Assembly (NCBI GenBank): GCA_002354735.1
Contig: DEMD01000011.1
Span: 186,001-250,000 of the forward strand
Direction: 5' to 3'
DNA from: Gammaproteobacteria bacterium UBA2679
Lineage (GTDB): Bacteria > Pseudomonadota > Gammaproteobacteria > Pseudomonadales > Oleiphilaceae
Length of the DNA: 64,000 nt
Shown: piece after piece, positions 37,828 through 48,190 of the stretch
Position numbering within the stretch: position 1 is the first letter of the stretch
How the letters are laid out: every line of letters begins with the position of its first letter
The notes under the pieces: generated by a model
Databases searched by the model: none
The model's input: only the letters and a program-made list of their open reading frames with translations
What the model was told of the DNA's origin: nothing
Program-made: the position numbers and the translations under genes

Positions 37828-38472
37828 CTACAGATAATCTTCCTGCCACCCACCCATGGCCTTCCATCGATTCACAATGCCACAGAACAGTTCAGCTGTT
37901 TTCTCCGTGTCGTAGAGCGCCGAGTGGGCCTCACTGCTTTCGAACGGAATGCCGCCTAGCTGACAGGCTTTTGCCAACACCGTGTGGCCATAGGCCAGCC
38001 CCGCCAGCGTTACTGTGTCAAAAGTCGAAAACGGGTGAAAGGGGTTGCGCTTATTGCCCACGCGCTCGGCGGCTGCAAACAGAAAGCCATGATCGAAGGT
38101 AGCATTGTGCGCCACCATGATGGCGCGATTGCAGCCGTGACGCTTGATGGCCTTGCGAATTGGAGCGAACAGCGCCGTGAGGGCTTCCTCTTCCGAGACC
38201 GCGTTACGCAGTGGATTGTGTGGATCGATGCCGGTGAAGGCTAGCGCAGCCGGATCGAGGTTGCTGCCGGGAAACGGTTCCACATTGAACTGCAGGGTCT
38301 GTTCGGTATAGATCTGACCATCGTCATCCATGTCGATGATGGCGGCTGCAATTTCCAACAGCGCATCAGTGTCCTTGTTGAAGCCGCCGCACTCGACGTC
38401 GATGACGACGGGCAGAAAGCCTCTGAAACGTCGTGCCAGCGGGCTGCGCTCCTTGTTTCTGGTCTCACTCAT
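37828..38472 (-). CDS. rnt: Ribonuclease T
   Basis: DEDDh-family 3' exoribonuclease that trims tRNA CCA ends and matures 5S and 23S rRNA. The 214-aa product has [17 protein letters not shown] with DxE ligands (E. coli has ETAG in place of ECGG), HNATFDHGF, and the third motif with catalytic His in [14 protein letters not shown]. The ATG at 38470-38472 overlaps the pyrC stop (ATGA), so this start is preferred over one further inside pyrC. Order rnt-pyrC matches Pseudomonas. Confidence 0.94.
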   Translation of the reverse strand: MSETRNKERSPLARRFRGFLPVVIDVECGGFNKDTDALLEIAAAIIDMDDDGQIYTEQTLQFNVEPFPGSNLDPAALAFTGIDPHNPLRNAVSEEEALTALFAPIRKAIKRHGCNRAIMVAHNATFDHGFLFAAAERVGNKRNPFHPFSTFDTVTLAGLAYGHTVLAKACQLGGIPFESSEAHSALYDTEKTAELFCGIVNRWKAMGGWQEDYL

Positions 38473-39566
38473 TGATTGCTGTCCGCAGTATCGGTTTCGA
38501 GGGTCCATCCAAGGGTCTGGCCGGCAAGGAATGGGCGAATTTCGGCAGCACCGAGTGCCATGGCGTCAGGCACGGTCCAGGCCTGCCGCTTGAGTGTGAT
38601 GAAATCATCGTTCACGGGCAGCCCGTAGAAATCGGCGCCGAAACGGCTAGCGAAACCTTCGAGCCTGTCCAGTGCGTTCATTTCATCGAACACCGTGGCA
38701 TAAAGCTGCATGGCGAGCGGCGCGGTATAGCAGCCAGCGCAGCCACAGGCTGATTCTTTCGCTTCAACCGCATGCGGCGCGGAATCGGTGCCCAGAAAAA
38801 ACTTGGGATCACCCGAAGTTGCCGCTATCCGCAATGCCGTCTGATGTGAGCTACGCTTCAGTATTGGCAGGCAGAAATAGTGCGGTCGTATGCCGCCAGC
38901 CAGCATGTGGTTGCGATTGCAATGCAGGTGATGCGCCGTGATGGTCGCGGCAACCTGAGGACCGGCTGCTTTGACGAAATCGACAGCGTCGGATGTGGTG
39001 ATATGTTCGAGCACCACCTTCAGCTTCGGAAAGCGCTGGCAGAGTGGTTGGAGTGTTCGTTCAATGAACACACGCTCCCGGTCGAAGATGTCGATCGCGG
39101 CGTCAGTGACTTCACCATGGATCAGCAGCGGCATGCCTATGGCCTGCATGACCTCGAGCACATCCGTGATGCGCTCCAGTGCAGTCACGCCCGAGTCGGA
39201 GTTGGTCGTTGCGCCGGCAGGATAAAGCTTGCAAGCCACTGCCTGGCCACCTTCGAAGGCTGTACGAATGGCTTCAGGCTTGCTGGTATCAGTGAGATAT
39301 AGCGTCATGAGCGGCAGGAAGGGCTTTGATGGCCCACTTCTTGCTGCGTCAACCCTCGAGTCCGGCGCAGCTCCAGCCGCTGCCATGATTCGGGCTTTGT
39401 AGGCCTCTGCCTGATCACCAGTAGTCACAGGCGGTACGAGGTTGGGCATGACGATGGCACGATGAAACTGAGCAGCGGTCGCGGCCACGGTATCAGTGAG
39501 TGCAGGGCCATCTCTTAGGTGCAGGTGCCAGTCATCTGGGCGGCGTATGCGGATGAGATCTGTCAT
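38469..39566 (-). CDS. pyrC: Dihydroorotase (class II)
   Basis: Zinc amidohydrolase that cyclises carbamoyl aspartate to dihydroorotate in pyrimidine synthesis. The 365-aa product has the metal ligands DWHLHLRDG at the N-terminus, the carboxylated lysine in [12 protein letters not shown], the His ligands in LIHGE and VLEHITT, and the Asp in [10 protein letters not shown]. It is about 17 residues longer than the E. coli enzyme because of an insertion near residues 65-80. First gene of a two-gene operon with rnt; it diverges from motY. Confidence 0.95.
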   Translation of the reverse strand: MTDLIRIRRPDDWHLHLRDGPALTDTVAATAAQFHRAIVMPNLVPPVTTGDQAEAYKARIMAAAGAAPDSRVDAARSGPSKPFLPLMTLYLTDTSKPEAIRTAFEGGQAVACKLYPAGATTNSDSGVTALERITDVLEVMQAIGMPLLIHGEVTDAAIDIFDRERVFIERTLQPLCQRFPKLKVVLEHITTSDAVDFVKAAGPQVAATITAHHLHCNRNHMLAGGIRPHYFCLPILKRSSHQTALRIAATSGDPKFFLGTDSAPHAVEAKESACGCAGCYTAPLAMQLYATVFDEMNALDRLEGFASRFGADFYGLPVNDDFITLKRQAWTVPDAMALGAAEIRPFLAGQTLGWTLETDTADSNQ

Positions 39567-39599
39567 ATATGAATAGAGTCGAAAAGGCAGTTTGCAGGA

Positions 39600-40658
39600 A
39601 TGATTGATAAGGCATCATATCAGAACACATGGTTTATCGTGGCAAGAGTTTTCCGTCATGGCCGCTTCTTGCGCATAGGCCTTGCCGCCATCGGCAGTGT
39701 ACTGGGTCTGCTCGCGTCGGGTGCATCGGCCACGACCACATATTCATCGGGCATGGAGCGCAGTCAGTGGTACCTCGCCAGCTCCATATTCGAATGCGCG
39801 CTCACGCATCCCATACCACGGTTCGGCCGAGCGGTTTTCTACCACGAAGCCGGTGAGGACCTGAAGTTCTATCTCGACGCCGATCGCAACCCTTTGCGCG
39901 CAGGTGAAGCCGCACTGGTCATCGAGGCGCCAACATGGCGGCCTGGTTCCGGTGTCCGCGATCTTGGTTATGTTCCGGTAAAAGACGAGCCACACCCAGT
40001 GACCTTAGGTTTGGAACTATCCAGTCAGTTGATGGATGCTTTGCTCAAGGGCATGCGGCCAACCTTCACTCGCCGCGCCAAATACAATGATGAGAGTGTT
40101 CGGGTGGAAGTGAACAGCGTGCAGTTCGCTAACTGGTACGACCAGTACAATGAGTGTGCAGCGGGTCTACTGCCAAACAATTTCCGTCAGGTTGAAAAGA
40201 CCGCTGTGTACTTCGAAGTCGACAAAGCCGTACTGTCTGACAAGGGTAAGGCAGCGCTGAAGCGTGCTGTCGACTACACCCTTGCCGACCCAAGCGTGAC
40301 CGCGGTCTATGTAGATGGCCATGCCGATGGCTCAGGCCGACGCATCTCTAACCGACGGCTGTCGAAGGACAGGGCAGAAGCGGTAACCGCCTATCTTGAG
40401 CAGCTCGGCCTGCCGAACGAGAAGATCAATACGCGCTATCACGGCGAGCGCTACCCGGTCGTGAGCAACAACAGCAAGACGAACAAGGCCCGCAACAGGC
40501 GAACCACAGTTCGTCTCGACCGCGGCGATCGCCCAGGCAGTATCGACGACTTTGAACAGGAAAATAACCGACTGGAGAGCAAGTCAGCGTCTGTCAGGCC
40601 AGCCAGTCGACCTGAACCCGGCAGACCTGCAGCGGCCGACGGTTTTCAAGATTTCTGA
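39600..40658 (+). CDS. motY: Flagellar motor T-ring protein MotY (OmpA-like)
   Basis: 352-aa exported protein. A hydrophobic segment at about 26-41 ending ASGASATTT is a signal peptide; the ATG at 39600 leaves a long leader, and a GTG at 39639 is an alternative start. Mature residues about 45-190 form the MotY N-terminal domain. An OmpA-like peptidoglycan-binding domain follows (about 198-305, with [32 protein letters not shown] and [10 protein letters not shown]), and then a polar tail. MotY forms the T ring that anchors stators in sodium-type or Pseudomonas motors. Position between pyrC and argG is the Pseudomonas motY locus. Confidence 0.9.
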   Translation: MIDKASYQNTWFIVARVFRHGRFLRIGLAAIGSVLGLLASGASATTTYSSGMERSQWYLASSIFECALTHPIPRFGRAVFYHEAGEDLKFYLDADRNPLRAGEAALVIEAPTWRPGSGVRDLGYVPVKDEPHPVTLGLELSSQLMDALLKGMRPTFTRRAKYNDESVRVEVNSVQFANWYDQYNECAAGLLPNNFRQVEKTAVYFEVDKAVLSDKGKAALKRAVDYTLADPSVTAVYVDGHADGSGRRISNRRLSKDRAEAVTAYLEQLGLPNEKINTRYHGERYPVVSNNSKTNKARNRRTTVRLDRGDRPGSIDDFEQENNRLESKSASVRPASRPEPGRPAAADGFQDF

Positions 40659-40724
40659 AAAAACTATACACTACGCGCTTCGACAGTTTCCCCAGGCCAT
40701 GCATCGAGGACGTGAAGACCGCGT

Positions 40725-41981
40725 ATGACAGAACAACGCTATGAAGAAGAAGCCACTCCACCAGTCAAGAAAGTCAACAAGGTCGTGCTGGCCTACTCTG
40801 GCGGCCTCGACACTTCAGTAATCGCCAAATGGCTGCAGACCGAGTACGACTGCGAAGTTGTGACCTTCACCGCCGACATCGGGCAGGGTGAGGAAGTGGC
40901 GCCAGCGCGCGCCAAGGCTGAAGCGCTCGGTATCAAGGAAATCTATATCGATGACCTGCAGGCTGAATTCGCCCGTGACTTCATCTATCCCATGTTCCGC
41001 GCCAATGCCATTTATGAGGGCGAGTACCTGCTTGGTACCTCGATCGCCAGACCTCTGATTGCCCGTCGGCTCGTAGAAATTGCCAACGAAACTGGCGCAG
41101 ATGCCATTTCTCACGGTGCGACCGGTAAGGGTAATGACCAGATCCGCTTCGAGCTGGGTGCGTATGCACTGAAGCCTGGCGTTCAGGTCATTGCGCCTTG
41201 GCGGGAATGGGACCTGACCAGCCGTGAAAAGCTGCTCGCCTATTGTGAGGAGCACAACATTCAGGTCGAGAAGAAGAAGGGGAAATCTCCGTATTCAATG
41301 GATGCGAACCTGCTGCACATCTCCTATGAGGGCGGAATTCTGGAAGATCCATGGGCGGAGCCTGAAGAAGATATGTGGCGCTGGACCGTGTCTCCGGAGA
41401 ATGCACCGGATACGGCGGAGTCCATTACACTGACTTATAAGGGTGGTGATATCGTCGCCATCGACGGTAAGGCCTTGGAGCCTCATGAAGTCGTGGCCGA
41501 ACTGAATCGCATCGGCGGCAGGCACGGCGTAGGCCGACTTGATATCGTCGAAAACCGCTACATCGGCATGAAGTCGCGTGGCTGCTACGAGACACCTGGC
41601 GGCACGATCATGATGCGCGCCCACCGTGCTATCGAATCCATCACCCTGGACAAGGAAGTAGCTCACCTGAAAGACAGCATCATGCCGAAGTATGCCGAGA
41701 TGATCTACAACGGCTACTGGTGGTCACCTGAGCGCGTCGCGCTACAAAAGCTGATCGACGAGACGCAGAAGCACGTCAATGGCGAAGTTCGAGTGAAACT
41801 CTACAAGGGCAACGTGACCGTGACAGGCCGACGCTCGGAGAGTGATAGTCTGTTCGATGACCGGATCGCGACCTTCGAAGACGATGGCGGTATCTACAAC
41901 CAATATGACGCTGAAGGCTTTATTAAGCTGAATGCCCTGCGACTGCGAATTGCTGCGGACAAGGGACGTAGTAACCAGTAA
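40725..41981 (+). CDS. argG: Argininosuccinate synthase
   Basis: Joins citrulline and aspartate with ATP in arginine biosynthesis. The 418-aa product has the N-type PP-loop AYSGGLDTS (about 25-33) and [13 protein letters not shown], typical of the short bacterial ArgG. A short acidic N-terminal extension of about 12 residues precedes the usual [12 protein letters not shown]. It is followed by a clear terminator and converges on the lipase gene. The window therefore encodes both arginine synthesis and arginine breakdown genes. Confidence 0.97.
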   Translation: MTEQRYEEEATPPVKKVNKVVLAYSGGLDTSVIAKWLQTEYDCEVVTFTADIGQGEEVAPARAKAEALGIKEIYIDDLQAEFARDFIYPMFRANAIYEGEYLLGTSIARPLIARRLVEIANETGADAISHGATGKGNDQIRFELGAYALKPGVQVIAPWREWDLTSREKLLAYCEEHNIQVEKKKGKSPYSMDANLLHISYEGGILEDPWAEPEEDMWRWTVSPENAPDTAESITLTYKGGDIVAIDGKALEPHEVVAELNRIGGRHGVGRLDIVENRYIGMKSRGCYETPGGTIMMRAHRAIESITLDKEVAHLKDSIMPKYAEMIYNGYWWSPERVALQKLIDETQKHVNGEVRVKLYKGNVTVTGRRSESDSLFDDRIATFEDDGGIYNQYDAEGFIKLNALRLRIAADKGRSNQ

Positions 41982-42006
41982 GGCCGAAACAAAGGCTCAG
42001 AAATAG

Positions 42007-42031
42007 AAAAGCCCGCAGATGCGGGCTTTTT
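42007..42031. terminator. Rho-independent terminator after argG
   Basis: AAAAGCCCGC (42007-42016), loop AGAT, GCGGGCTTTT (42021-42030) and one more T. The left A-run makes it usable on both strands for the converging lipase gene. Confidence 0.9.
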
Positions 42032-42038
42032 GTTGTCT

Positions 42039-42055
42039 GCCGGCTGGAGGCCGGC
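42039..42055. repeat. Second hairpin between argG and lipase genes
   Basis: GCCGGC (42039-42044), loop TGGAG, GCCGGC (42050-42055). It lies between the argG terminator and the lipase stop codon (42071) and has no T-run; it may assist termination of the minus-strand transcript. Confidence 0.5.
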
Positions 42056-42070
42056 AAACGAGGGGAGGTG

Positions 42071-45000
42071 CTACTGCAGGTTCAGCTGTCGAGCATTTCT
42101 CGGAGCGCTCTTGAACTCATCTTCTGTGACCATGATGGTCTCATCGATGAAGGGAGCCTGGCCACCGCTGTTCGCCAGCTCACCGCCCGCCGAGAACATG
42201 GCGATCGACTGACCGATACCTTGACTGAAGCCCTCTGCGCGCCGGGTTTCCTCAGCTGCAGCGTCGGCACCGAACAGAGCAGCTTCGGCTGACGTGCTTA
42301 TCACAGGCAATACGAACATGCCGTGGGATCCACGATCCAGGCGACTGATCAACACGTCAGGCGTACCTGCTGGTGCTGCTGACGCGAGAACGTTCGTGGC
42401 GCCCATGAACTCCGCAAGACTGCTGTTGCCAGACAGAAGGTCGGGGAATGGCGTGCCGAACTGCGTGGTCAACTGAGTAACTTCCGTTTCGATCGGATTT
42501 GTCTGGTCCGACAGGAATCCGAGTTGTGGGTTGCCGTTGGCATCAGCTCTGCCAGTCAGCTCCACCAGAAGTACGCCAGTATCGACTGCCGAGGTCTGGA
42601 AGGACGCATTGGCGTCATACAGCGACGTCGGTGTGGCGGTAGCTGGATCTGCAGCCTGATAATTGATGCTCGTGTTGAGGTTGTCGGCAAAGGCGATTGG
42701 GTCTACTGGATCCAACGACGCCTGCAACACTCGCATAAAGATCTCGTAGTTGGCTGTGCCCTGTTCCACGCCTGCAGCAGCCAGTCCACCAACCACTCGA
42801 GGCGCAAATGAAGGCGAGTTCTCCAGCATCCGCGCCAGACCCGAAGCCGGCGTCAGCAACGATGATGACAGCACATTGGTAGAGGCCTTGCCGTCACTAT
42901 TGGTTACTGCGGTGAATGCCGTGCCGGCAACGGTTCCAAGAGAGTGACCCATGAAGTATACCCGGTTGTTGTCCAGGGTCGTCGTCCCAGGGCCATCAAC
43001 ATCGATGGCAGATATCGATGCTCTCAGGTTGAGAAGATCTATAACGCTCTGTCGATTCTTGTCACGGCCGTTCACAAAGCCTGTGAGGTTGATGTAGAGA
43101 CTGCCAGAGTCCCCAACTGCGTTGGCCGGATCGAAGTTCATAGGAATCGGGTTGCCGCTGGCATCTGCAGTGAAGCTGAAGTGTCGCTCCTTCGAAACAC
43201 CATCTACCACGAACGGTGCAAGACCTGGAATCGTACTGCCTGCGTTGGCTACCGTATTCTGAATCGATTCAAGCGCTCCGATGGCAGGGTCAAGGCTCGC
43301 ATTACCGCTCGTGCCCGTGGCCAGGAAGTTATTGATCAATGCCACAGCATCTGCCGGATTGGCAAGTGAGGCGAGCGATTGCACAACGCCAACCGTCAGC
43401 TGCTTGGCGATGACAGCATCCACTGCAGCTGCATCATTTGGCAAGGCAGAATTCTGTGCATTGGCCGCGTCGAGCAGTCTCTGCGCCAGTGCTCTCTGCT
43501 CAGCAGTCGAGTAAGGCGATACACCATGCAGTGGTTGATCTATTGCAATGGTCGCAAAGCAGTTTTCAGCCAGAACGCCACCCGCCGACAGCGCTGCACT
43601 TCGGTCGGTTGTAATGCCATGTTGATAGATGACCACAGGCAGCGGACGTGGGCAGGCAGCCGAGTCGGCTGGATAAATGGCTACGTACGGGACATCGAGA
43701 TCCGCGCGCTTTTCCAGGAACGGGAATATGTAATTGACCGCGTTTGATTTCGCAGGCTTCTCAGCAACAGGTTCTCCATTTTTATCAACAGAAGCAGGCA
43801 CCTTGCCCTGTGGAAGTGCAAGACCGACGCTCGCGAACGCAGCATTGAGCTGGTCGCCGACCTTTGCATCTGCAACAAAAGTAGACGACTGAATAACACT
43901 ACCATTGGAGCCTTCATCAGGTACACCGAGGAAGTAAGGCAGCTTGATTGTGCCCTGCGACACCATCGGTGTCTTGGTCGGTGCGCCTTGGCGAGCTTCG
44001 GCCAGCACGAGTGAGACCGGCGCCGAGAGCAATTCCAGTGGAACATTCACCCGTCCGGCTTCGGTAGAGGGTGTTACAGTACGCGGCCCGATCTTCTCGA
44101 TGAATGCACCGATACTCGCCGGACTTGAAAGAACCGTACTCATGCAGCCTATGGCTGTCGGACCGCTTGCACCTGCGCAGGGTGCTCCGGCGCCGAACAG
44201 CGTTGGAAGCTTCGCTGCAGTTGCGGCATCAGGGAACGTTGCTACTGCAGAATTCGCAGCAATGTTTCGGTCGAAATAGTCGACAGCGCCATCGCCATTG
44301 AGATCGCCATCGATGACACCATTGTTATCGGCGTCGCCTGTAGCTTCACCCACCAGCTTGGAGCCCTGGAGACGAGCAAAGGTTGTGAGCTGATCGTTGA
44401 ACCACTCGGCAGGATTGGCCTGATATTCGAGGACTTTCTCATCGCCCGTTGTGGTAAAGGAGTAAGTCAGGGCAACGTTGCGCTTATCCAGCGCAGGGAG
44501 ACCAACAGCTGTTCTGGTGGCGTTGGTAGCCCGCTTGAGATAAGTCTCGGCGGTGACTTCCCAGAAATCGTTGACGATGTCCCTCACACCAACGAGGGCT
44601 GAACTGGGCAGTTCGAGGGTCTCATCGGTGATGTTCTGGTAGGCCGGATCTTGTATAAGTGGCTGACCCTGCGCATCCAGAATTGAATCGGTGACCACAA
44701 CGAGGTAACGCGTTTTCGGCTTCAGCGGCTTCGTTGGTTGAATACGAAGAACCGGTACGCCGCCCTGGTCGATCACATTTGCGACATAAGAGGGCTTGGA
44801 GGCTTCAGCTGACAACGCCGAGATTGCTGGCGTGCTGGCCTGAGCAGCAGCCGCTAAAGTAAGCGCGAAAGGTATGGTCGGTGTTTCTGCCTCGAGAAGC
44901 CCCTGAATCGGGTCACCGCTCGGATAGGCAAGCTCTATGAGGAAAACGTTCTGCTGCGGGTTCGGCTGTAGGCCGGGGGTCAGGAAATTGGCGTTGACCG

Positions 45001-45340
45001 AAGCCGGGTCGATTGCACCATTGAGCGCTATGTCAATCGGCGCTATGAGAGACGCACCGGAAATTTTCCCCAGGGCAAGCTGCACCGGATTGGTGGAGCC
45101 AACTGGTGCATCCGAGAAGGTGCCATCGCTTGCCACCTGGTCCAGTTGTATGTCACTGGGGACCGGCACGCGGGACAAGGCCGGGTTGAACAAAGGATAC
45201 GTGCGTCCTTCAGCACTATTGATGAAAGGACCACCCTTCGGACTAATTGCGCCAGCGTTATTGCTGTCGCCGTTGTCACCGCAGCCGGCGAGGAAAACTG
45301 TGGAGCCAATAGCAAGGCTTAATAAGGTACGTTTCAGCAT
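42071..45340 (-). CDS. VolA/Pla-1-type surface lipoprotein lipase
   Basis: 1089-aa lipoprotein of the VolA/Pla-1/cef extracellular lipase family, whose members act on phospholipids such as lysophosphatidylcholine. The ATG at 45338-45340 gives a short signal with lipobox LAGC (Cys20). The alpha/beta-hydrolase nucleophile elbow is GHSLG with Ser800, preceded by the VVIYQHGITTDRSAAL strand (about 618-633). Near residues 335-358 is an Asp/Asn/Gly-rich stretch (DADNNGVIDGD, LNGDGAVD) resembling EF-hand/dockerin calcium loops. It converges on argG and diverges from the fumarase gene. Confidence 0.85.
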   Translation of the reverse strand: MLKRTLLSLAIGSTVFLAGCGDNGDSNNAGAISPKGGPFINSAEGRTYPLFNPALSRVPVPSDIQLDQVASDGTFSDAPVGSTNPVQLALGKISGASLIAPIDIALNGAIDPASVNANFLTPGLQPNPQQNVFLIELAYPSGDPIQGLLEAETPTIPFALTLAAAAQASTPAISALSAEASKPSYVANVIDQGGVPVLRIQPTKPLKPKTRYLVVVTDSILDAQGQPLIQDPAYQNITDETLELPSSALVGVRDIVNDFWEVTAETYLKRATNATRTAVGLPALDKRNVALTYSFTTTGDEKVLEYQANPAEWFNDQLTTFARLQGSKLVGEATGDADNNGVIDGDLNGDGAVDYFDRNIAANSAVATFPDAATAAKLPTLFGAGAPCAGASGPTAIGCMSTVLSSPASIGAFIEKIGPRTVTPSTEAGRVNVPLELLSAPVSLVLAEARQGAPTKTPMVSQGTIKLPYFLGVPDEGSNGSVIQSSTFVADAKVGDQLNAAFASVGLALPQGKVPASVDKNGEPVAEKPAKSNAVNYIFPFLEKRADLDVPYVAIYPADSAACPRPLPVVIYQHGITTDRSAALSAGGVLAENCFATIAIDQPLHGVSPYSTAEQRALAQRLLDAANAQNSALPNDAAAVDAVIAKQLTVGVVQSLASLANPADAVALINNFLATGTSGNASLDPAIGALESIQNTVANAGSTIPGLAPFVVDGVSKERHFSFTADASGNPIPMNFDPANAVGDSGSLYINLTGFVNGRDKNRQSVIDLLNLRASISAIDVDGPGTTTLDNNRVYFMGHSLGTVAGTAFTAVTNSDGKASTNVLSSSLLTPASGLARMLENSPSFAPRVVGGLAAAGVEQGTANYEIFMRVLQASLDPVDPIAFADNLNTSINYQAADPATATPTSLYDANASFQTSAVDTGVLLVELTGRADANGNPQLGFLSDQTNPIETEVTQLTTQFGTPFPDLLSGNSSLAEFMGATNVLASAAPAGTPDVLISRLDRGSHGMFVLPVISTSAEAALFGADAAAEETRRAEGFSQGIGQSIAMFSAGGELANSGGQAPFIDETIMVTEDEFKSAPRNARQLNLQ

Positions 45341-45573
45341 ACGGTCAACCTGTCCTTTTATTAGTGTTATTGGCACTTTGGAAAGCACCTGAGCAAAGTA
45401 CTGAAATACAACGGTGCACGCGGCACGAATGTCATCTGAGCATAGGCTAATTTCTGACGTGATGCCAAACACTAGCGCAAGGGAGTTTTACTTTGTGTGC
45501 AGTTGCGCATTTTTTGTTCAGGCTTGGCGGGTCAATGCCCGGAGGGAACGGCGAGTGCCGCGTTAAATGCAGT

Positions 45574-45602
45574 TTAACTAAAGTGGTGGATTGGTCTAGA
45601 AT
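45574..45602 (+). promoter_or_regulatory. Candidate sigma70 promoter of fumarase gene
   Basis: TTAACT (45574-45579) and TAGAAT (45597-45602) with a 17-base spacer, four and five matches to consensus respectively. It would start transcription about 22 bases before the ATG, leaving room for the GGAGA ribosome site at 45619-45623. Confidence 0.5.
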
Positions 45603-45631
45603 ACGCGGCTTGCTTTCTCCGGAGACAGTTA

Positions 45632-47152
45632 ATGCCGACCATCATTCGCCAGGCGGATCTGATAGATAGTGTGCAGGACGCACTGCAGTTCATCTCCTAC
45701 TACCATCCCAAGGATTTTATTGAAGCTGTTCACGCCGCCTATGAGCGTGAAGAGTCGAAAGCTGCGAAAGACTCGCTGGCCCAGATCCTGATTAACTCGC
45801 GCATGTGTGCCGAAGGGCGACGACCGATATGTCAGGACACCGGTATCGTCACCGTCATTGTCGAAGTCGGCATGGATGTTCAGTGGGATGCAGAGCTGCC
45901 CCTCGAAGACATGATCAACGAAGGCGTTCGCCGCGCCTATATGCAGCCGGATAATATTCTCCGCGCGTCCATTCTGGCCGATCCCGATGGCGCTCGAAGA
46001 AATACCAAGGACAATACTCCAGCCGTTATTCACACCCGTCTCGTCTCCGGCAATACCGTAGACGTGAAAGTTGCTGCGAAAGGCGGCGGGTCTGAAGCAA
46101 AATCGAAATTCGCCATGCTCAATCCGTCTGATTCAATCGTGGACTGGGTGCTCGAGCAGGTGCCGAAAATGGGTGCTGGCTGGTGTCCGCCCGGCATGCT
46201 GGGTATAGGTATCGGTGGTACGGCTGAAAAGGCCATGCAACTGGCGAAAGAATCCCTCTTCGAATCGATCGACATTCAGGCGCTGCAAGCGCGCGGTGCG
46301 AGCAATCGTGCTGAAGAGCTGCGCCTGGAACTGTTCGACAAGGTCAACAAGCTCGGTATTGGCGCTCAGGGCCTTGGTGGCCTCACAACCGTGCTCGACG
46401 TGAAGGTCATGGATTATCCAACCCACGCGGCCAACAAGCCGGTTGCACTCATTCCAAACTGCGCCGCCACCCGGCACGCGCATTTCACCCTGGACGGTTC
46501 AGGTCCGGCGCTGCAGACCCCGCCGAATCTTGATGACTGGCCCGCCATTGCCTGGGACGTCGGCGCTGATGTCCGCCGCGCCAACCTCGACACGGTTACG
46601 GCTGAAGATATTCGTGAATGGAAAGTCGGTGAGACGGTTCTCCTCTCCGGCAAGATGCTCACGGGTCGTGACGCTGCCCATAAGAAGATGACGGATATGC
46701 TGTCCAGGGGCGAAAAGCTGCCTGTCGACCTCAAGGGTCGTTTCATCTATTACGTCGGTCCCGTCGACCCAGTACGAGACGAGGTTGTTGGGCCCGCTGG
46801 TCCAACCACAGCCACTCGAATGGACAAGTTTACCGAGCAGATGCTTTCCGAGACTGGTTTGATCGGGATGATAGGCAAGGCCGAACGTGGGCCTGTCGCC
46901 ATCGAGTCGATTCGCAAGCACAAGGCTGTGTACCTGATGGCAGTCGGTGGCGCAGCCTATCTTGTGTCCAAGGCCATCAGTGCTGCCGAAGTGGTTGCCT
47001 TTCCAGAGCTGGGCATGGAAGCTATATATGAGTTTGAAATCAAGGATATGCCCGTGACTGTTGCAGTGGATTCTGAAGGTCAGTCCGCGCACATACTAGG
47101 GCCGGCCGAATGGAAGCGCCGCATCGAAGAACAAGTCATCGAGGTCCGTTGA
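45632..47152 (+). CDS. fumA: Fumarate hydratase, class I (iron-sulfur)
   Basis: [4Fe-4S] hydratase converting fumarate to malate in the TCA cycle. The 506-aa chain joins the alpha part (RRPICQDTGIVTVIVEVG, GGGSEAKSKFAML, IGGTAEKAM) and the beta part (GKMLTGRDAAHKKM, IYYVGPVDP, GPTTATRMD) seen in single-chain class I fumarases; cluster Cys residues include those in PICQDTG and IPNCAATRH. Length matches pseudomonad homologues. purU follows after 2 bases, so both are likely cotranscribed. Confidence 0.94.
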   Translation: MPTIIRQADLIDSVQDALQFISYYHPKDFIEAVHAAYEREESKAAKDSLAQILINSRMCAEGRRPICQDTGIVTVIVEVGMDVQWDAELPLEDMINEGVRRAYMQPDNILRASILADPDGARRNTKDNTPAVIHTRLVSGNTVDVKVAAKGGGSEAKSKFAMLNPSDSIVDWVLEQVPKMGAGWCPPGMLGIGIGGTAEKAMQLAKESLFESIDIQALQARGASNRAEELRLELFDKVNKLGIGAQGLGGLTTVLDVKVMDYPTHAANKPVALIPNCAATRHAHFTLDGSGPALQTPPNLDDWPAIAWDVGADVRRANLDTVTAEDIREWKVGETVLLSGKMLTGRDAAHKKMTDMLSRGEKLPVDLKGRFIYYVGPVDPVRDEVVGPAGPTTATRMDKFTEQMLSETGLIGMIGKAERGPVAIESIRKHKAVYLMAVGGAAYLVSKAISAAEVVAFPELGMEAIYEFEIKDMPVTVAVDSEGQSAHILGPAEWKRRIEEQVIEVR

Positions 47153-47154
47153 GC

Positions 47155-48045
47155 ATGTCGGTAACCAACACCTTTGCCAGTGCAGCGGACGACCGGGTGT
47201 TCCGCCTGGTCATCGCCTGTCCTGATCAGGTTGGTCTTGTCGCCAAAGTCAGTAACTTTCTGGCTAATTACAACGGCTGGATTACCGAGGCGAGCCACCA
47301 TTCGGACCCGTCGATCGGCTGGTTCTTCATGAGAAACGAGATTAGGGCAAGCTCTTTGCCCTTTGATATAAAAGGATTTGTACAGGCTTTTCAGCCCATC
47401 GCCAACGAGTACGGCATGTATTGGCGCGTCGAGGACTCCGGCGTGCCGAAGCGTGTCCTGCTGATGGCCAGCAAGGAGTCTCATTGTCTCGCCGACCTGC
47501 TACACAGGTCGATGGACGGTGAGTTGCCGGCGAGCATCATTGGCGTGTGCTCGAATCACGAAGACCTGCGTCGTATGGTCGAATGGTATGACATACCTTT
47601 CCACTACATCCCTGTTCGCAAGGAAACAAAGGACGCCGACTTCGCCAAGCTGAACGAGTTGATGGACGAACTTCAGCCCGATGTGACCGTGCTGGCGAGA
47701 TACATGCAGATACTGCCGCCGGAATTGTGCAAGACCTTTGAAGGACGGGTGATCAATATTCATCACAGCTTCCTGCCTTCGTTCGCGGGTGCCAAGCCTT
47801 ACCATCAGGCCTATCAGCGTGGCGTGAAGCTCATTGGTGCGACCTGCCACTATGTTACCGATCTGCTGGATGAAGGACCGATCATCGATCAGGACGTCAT
47901 TCGCGTCAGTCACAGCCATACCATTGCTGACCTCGTGCGGCTTGGCCGTGACGTCGAAAAGGCTGTGCTCGCGCGCGGCCTGCGCTATCACCTCGAGGAG
48001 CGTGTAATCATTCATGAAAACAAGACTATAGTGTTCCACCATTAA
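47155..48045 (+). CDS. purU: Formyltetrahydrofolate deformylase
   Basis: Hydrolyses 10-formyl-THF to formate and THF, balancing one-carbon units. The 296-aa protein has an N-terminal ACT domain (about 15-90, FRLVIACPDQVGLVAKVSNFL) and a C-terminal formyltransferase domain. That domain has VINIHHSFLPSFAGAKPYHQA carrying the catalytic Asn-His pair, and the Asp in DEGPIIDQDV. The ATG at 47155 is the family start; an earlier in-frame ATG lies inside the fumarase gene. PurU rather than PurN is shown by the ACT domain and length. Confidence 0.95.
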   Translation: MSVTNTFASAADDRVFRLVIACPDQVGLVAKVSNFLANYNGWITEASHHSDPSIGWFFMRNEIRASSLPFDIKGFVQAFQPIANEYGMYWRVEDSGVPKRVLLMASKESHCLADLLHRSMDGELPASIIGVCSNHEDLRRMVEWYDIPFHYIPVRKETKDADFAKLNELMDELQPDVTVLARYMQILPPELCKTFEGRVINIHHSFLPSFAGAKPYHQAYQRGVKLIGATCHYVTDLLDEGPIIDQDVIRVSHSHTIADLVRLGRDVEKAVLARGLRYHLEERVIIHENKTIVFHH

Positions 48046-48190
48046 GGGGGCTGATGAGCCTACGATCGATATCGGCTTTGTGCTAGTATTGGCCGGCTAA
48101 ACGGCGTCGACCAGCATAGGCGGCCGGCGCGGACTGTTACGGCCCTTCTGCCTTCCATTCGTACTAACTATTTGGGATTCCATAACAACT

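Noticed and set aside
41950..42080. Possible attachment site or small element at the argG-lipase junction
   Set aside because: The repeats are hairpins: one is a standard bidirectional terminator and the other sits between converging genes. No integrase or direct repeat was seen.
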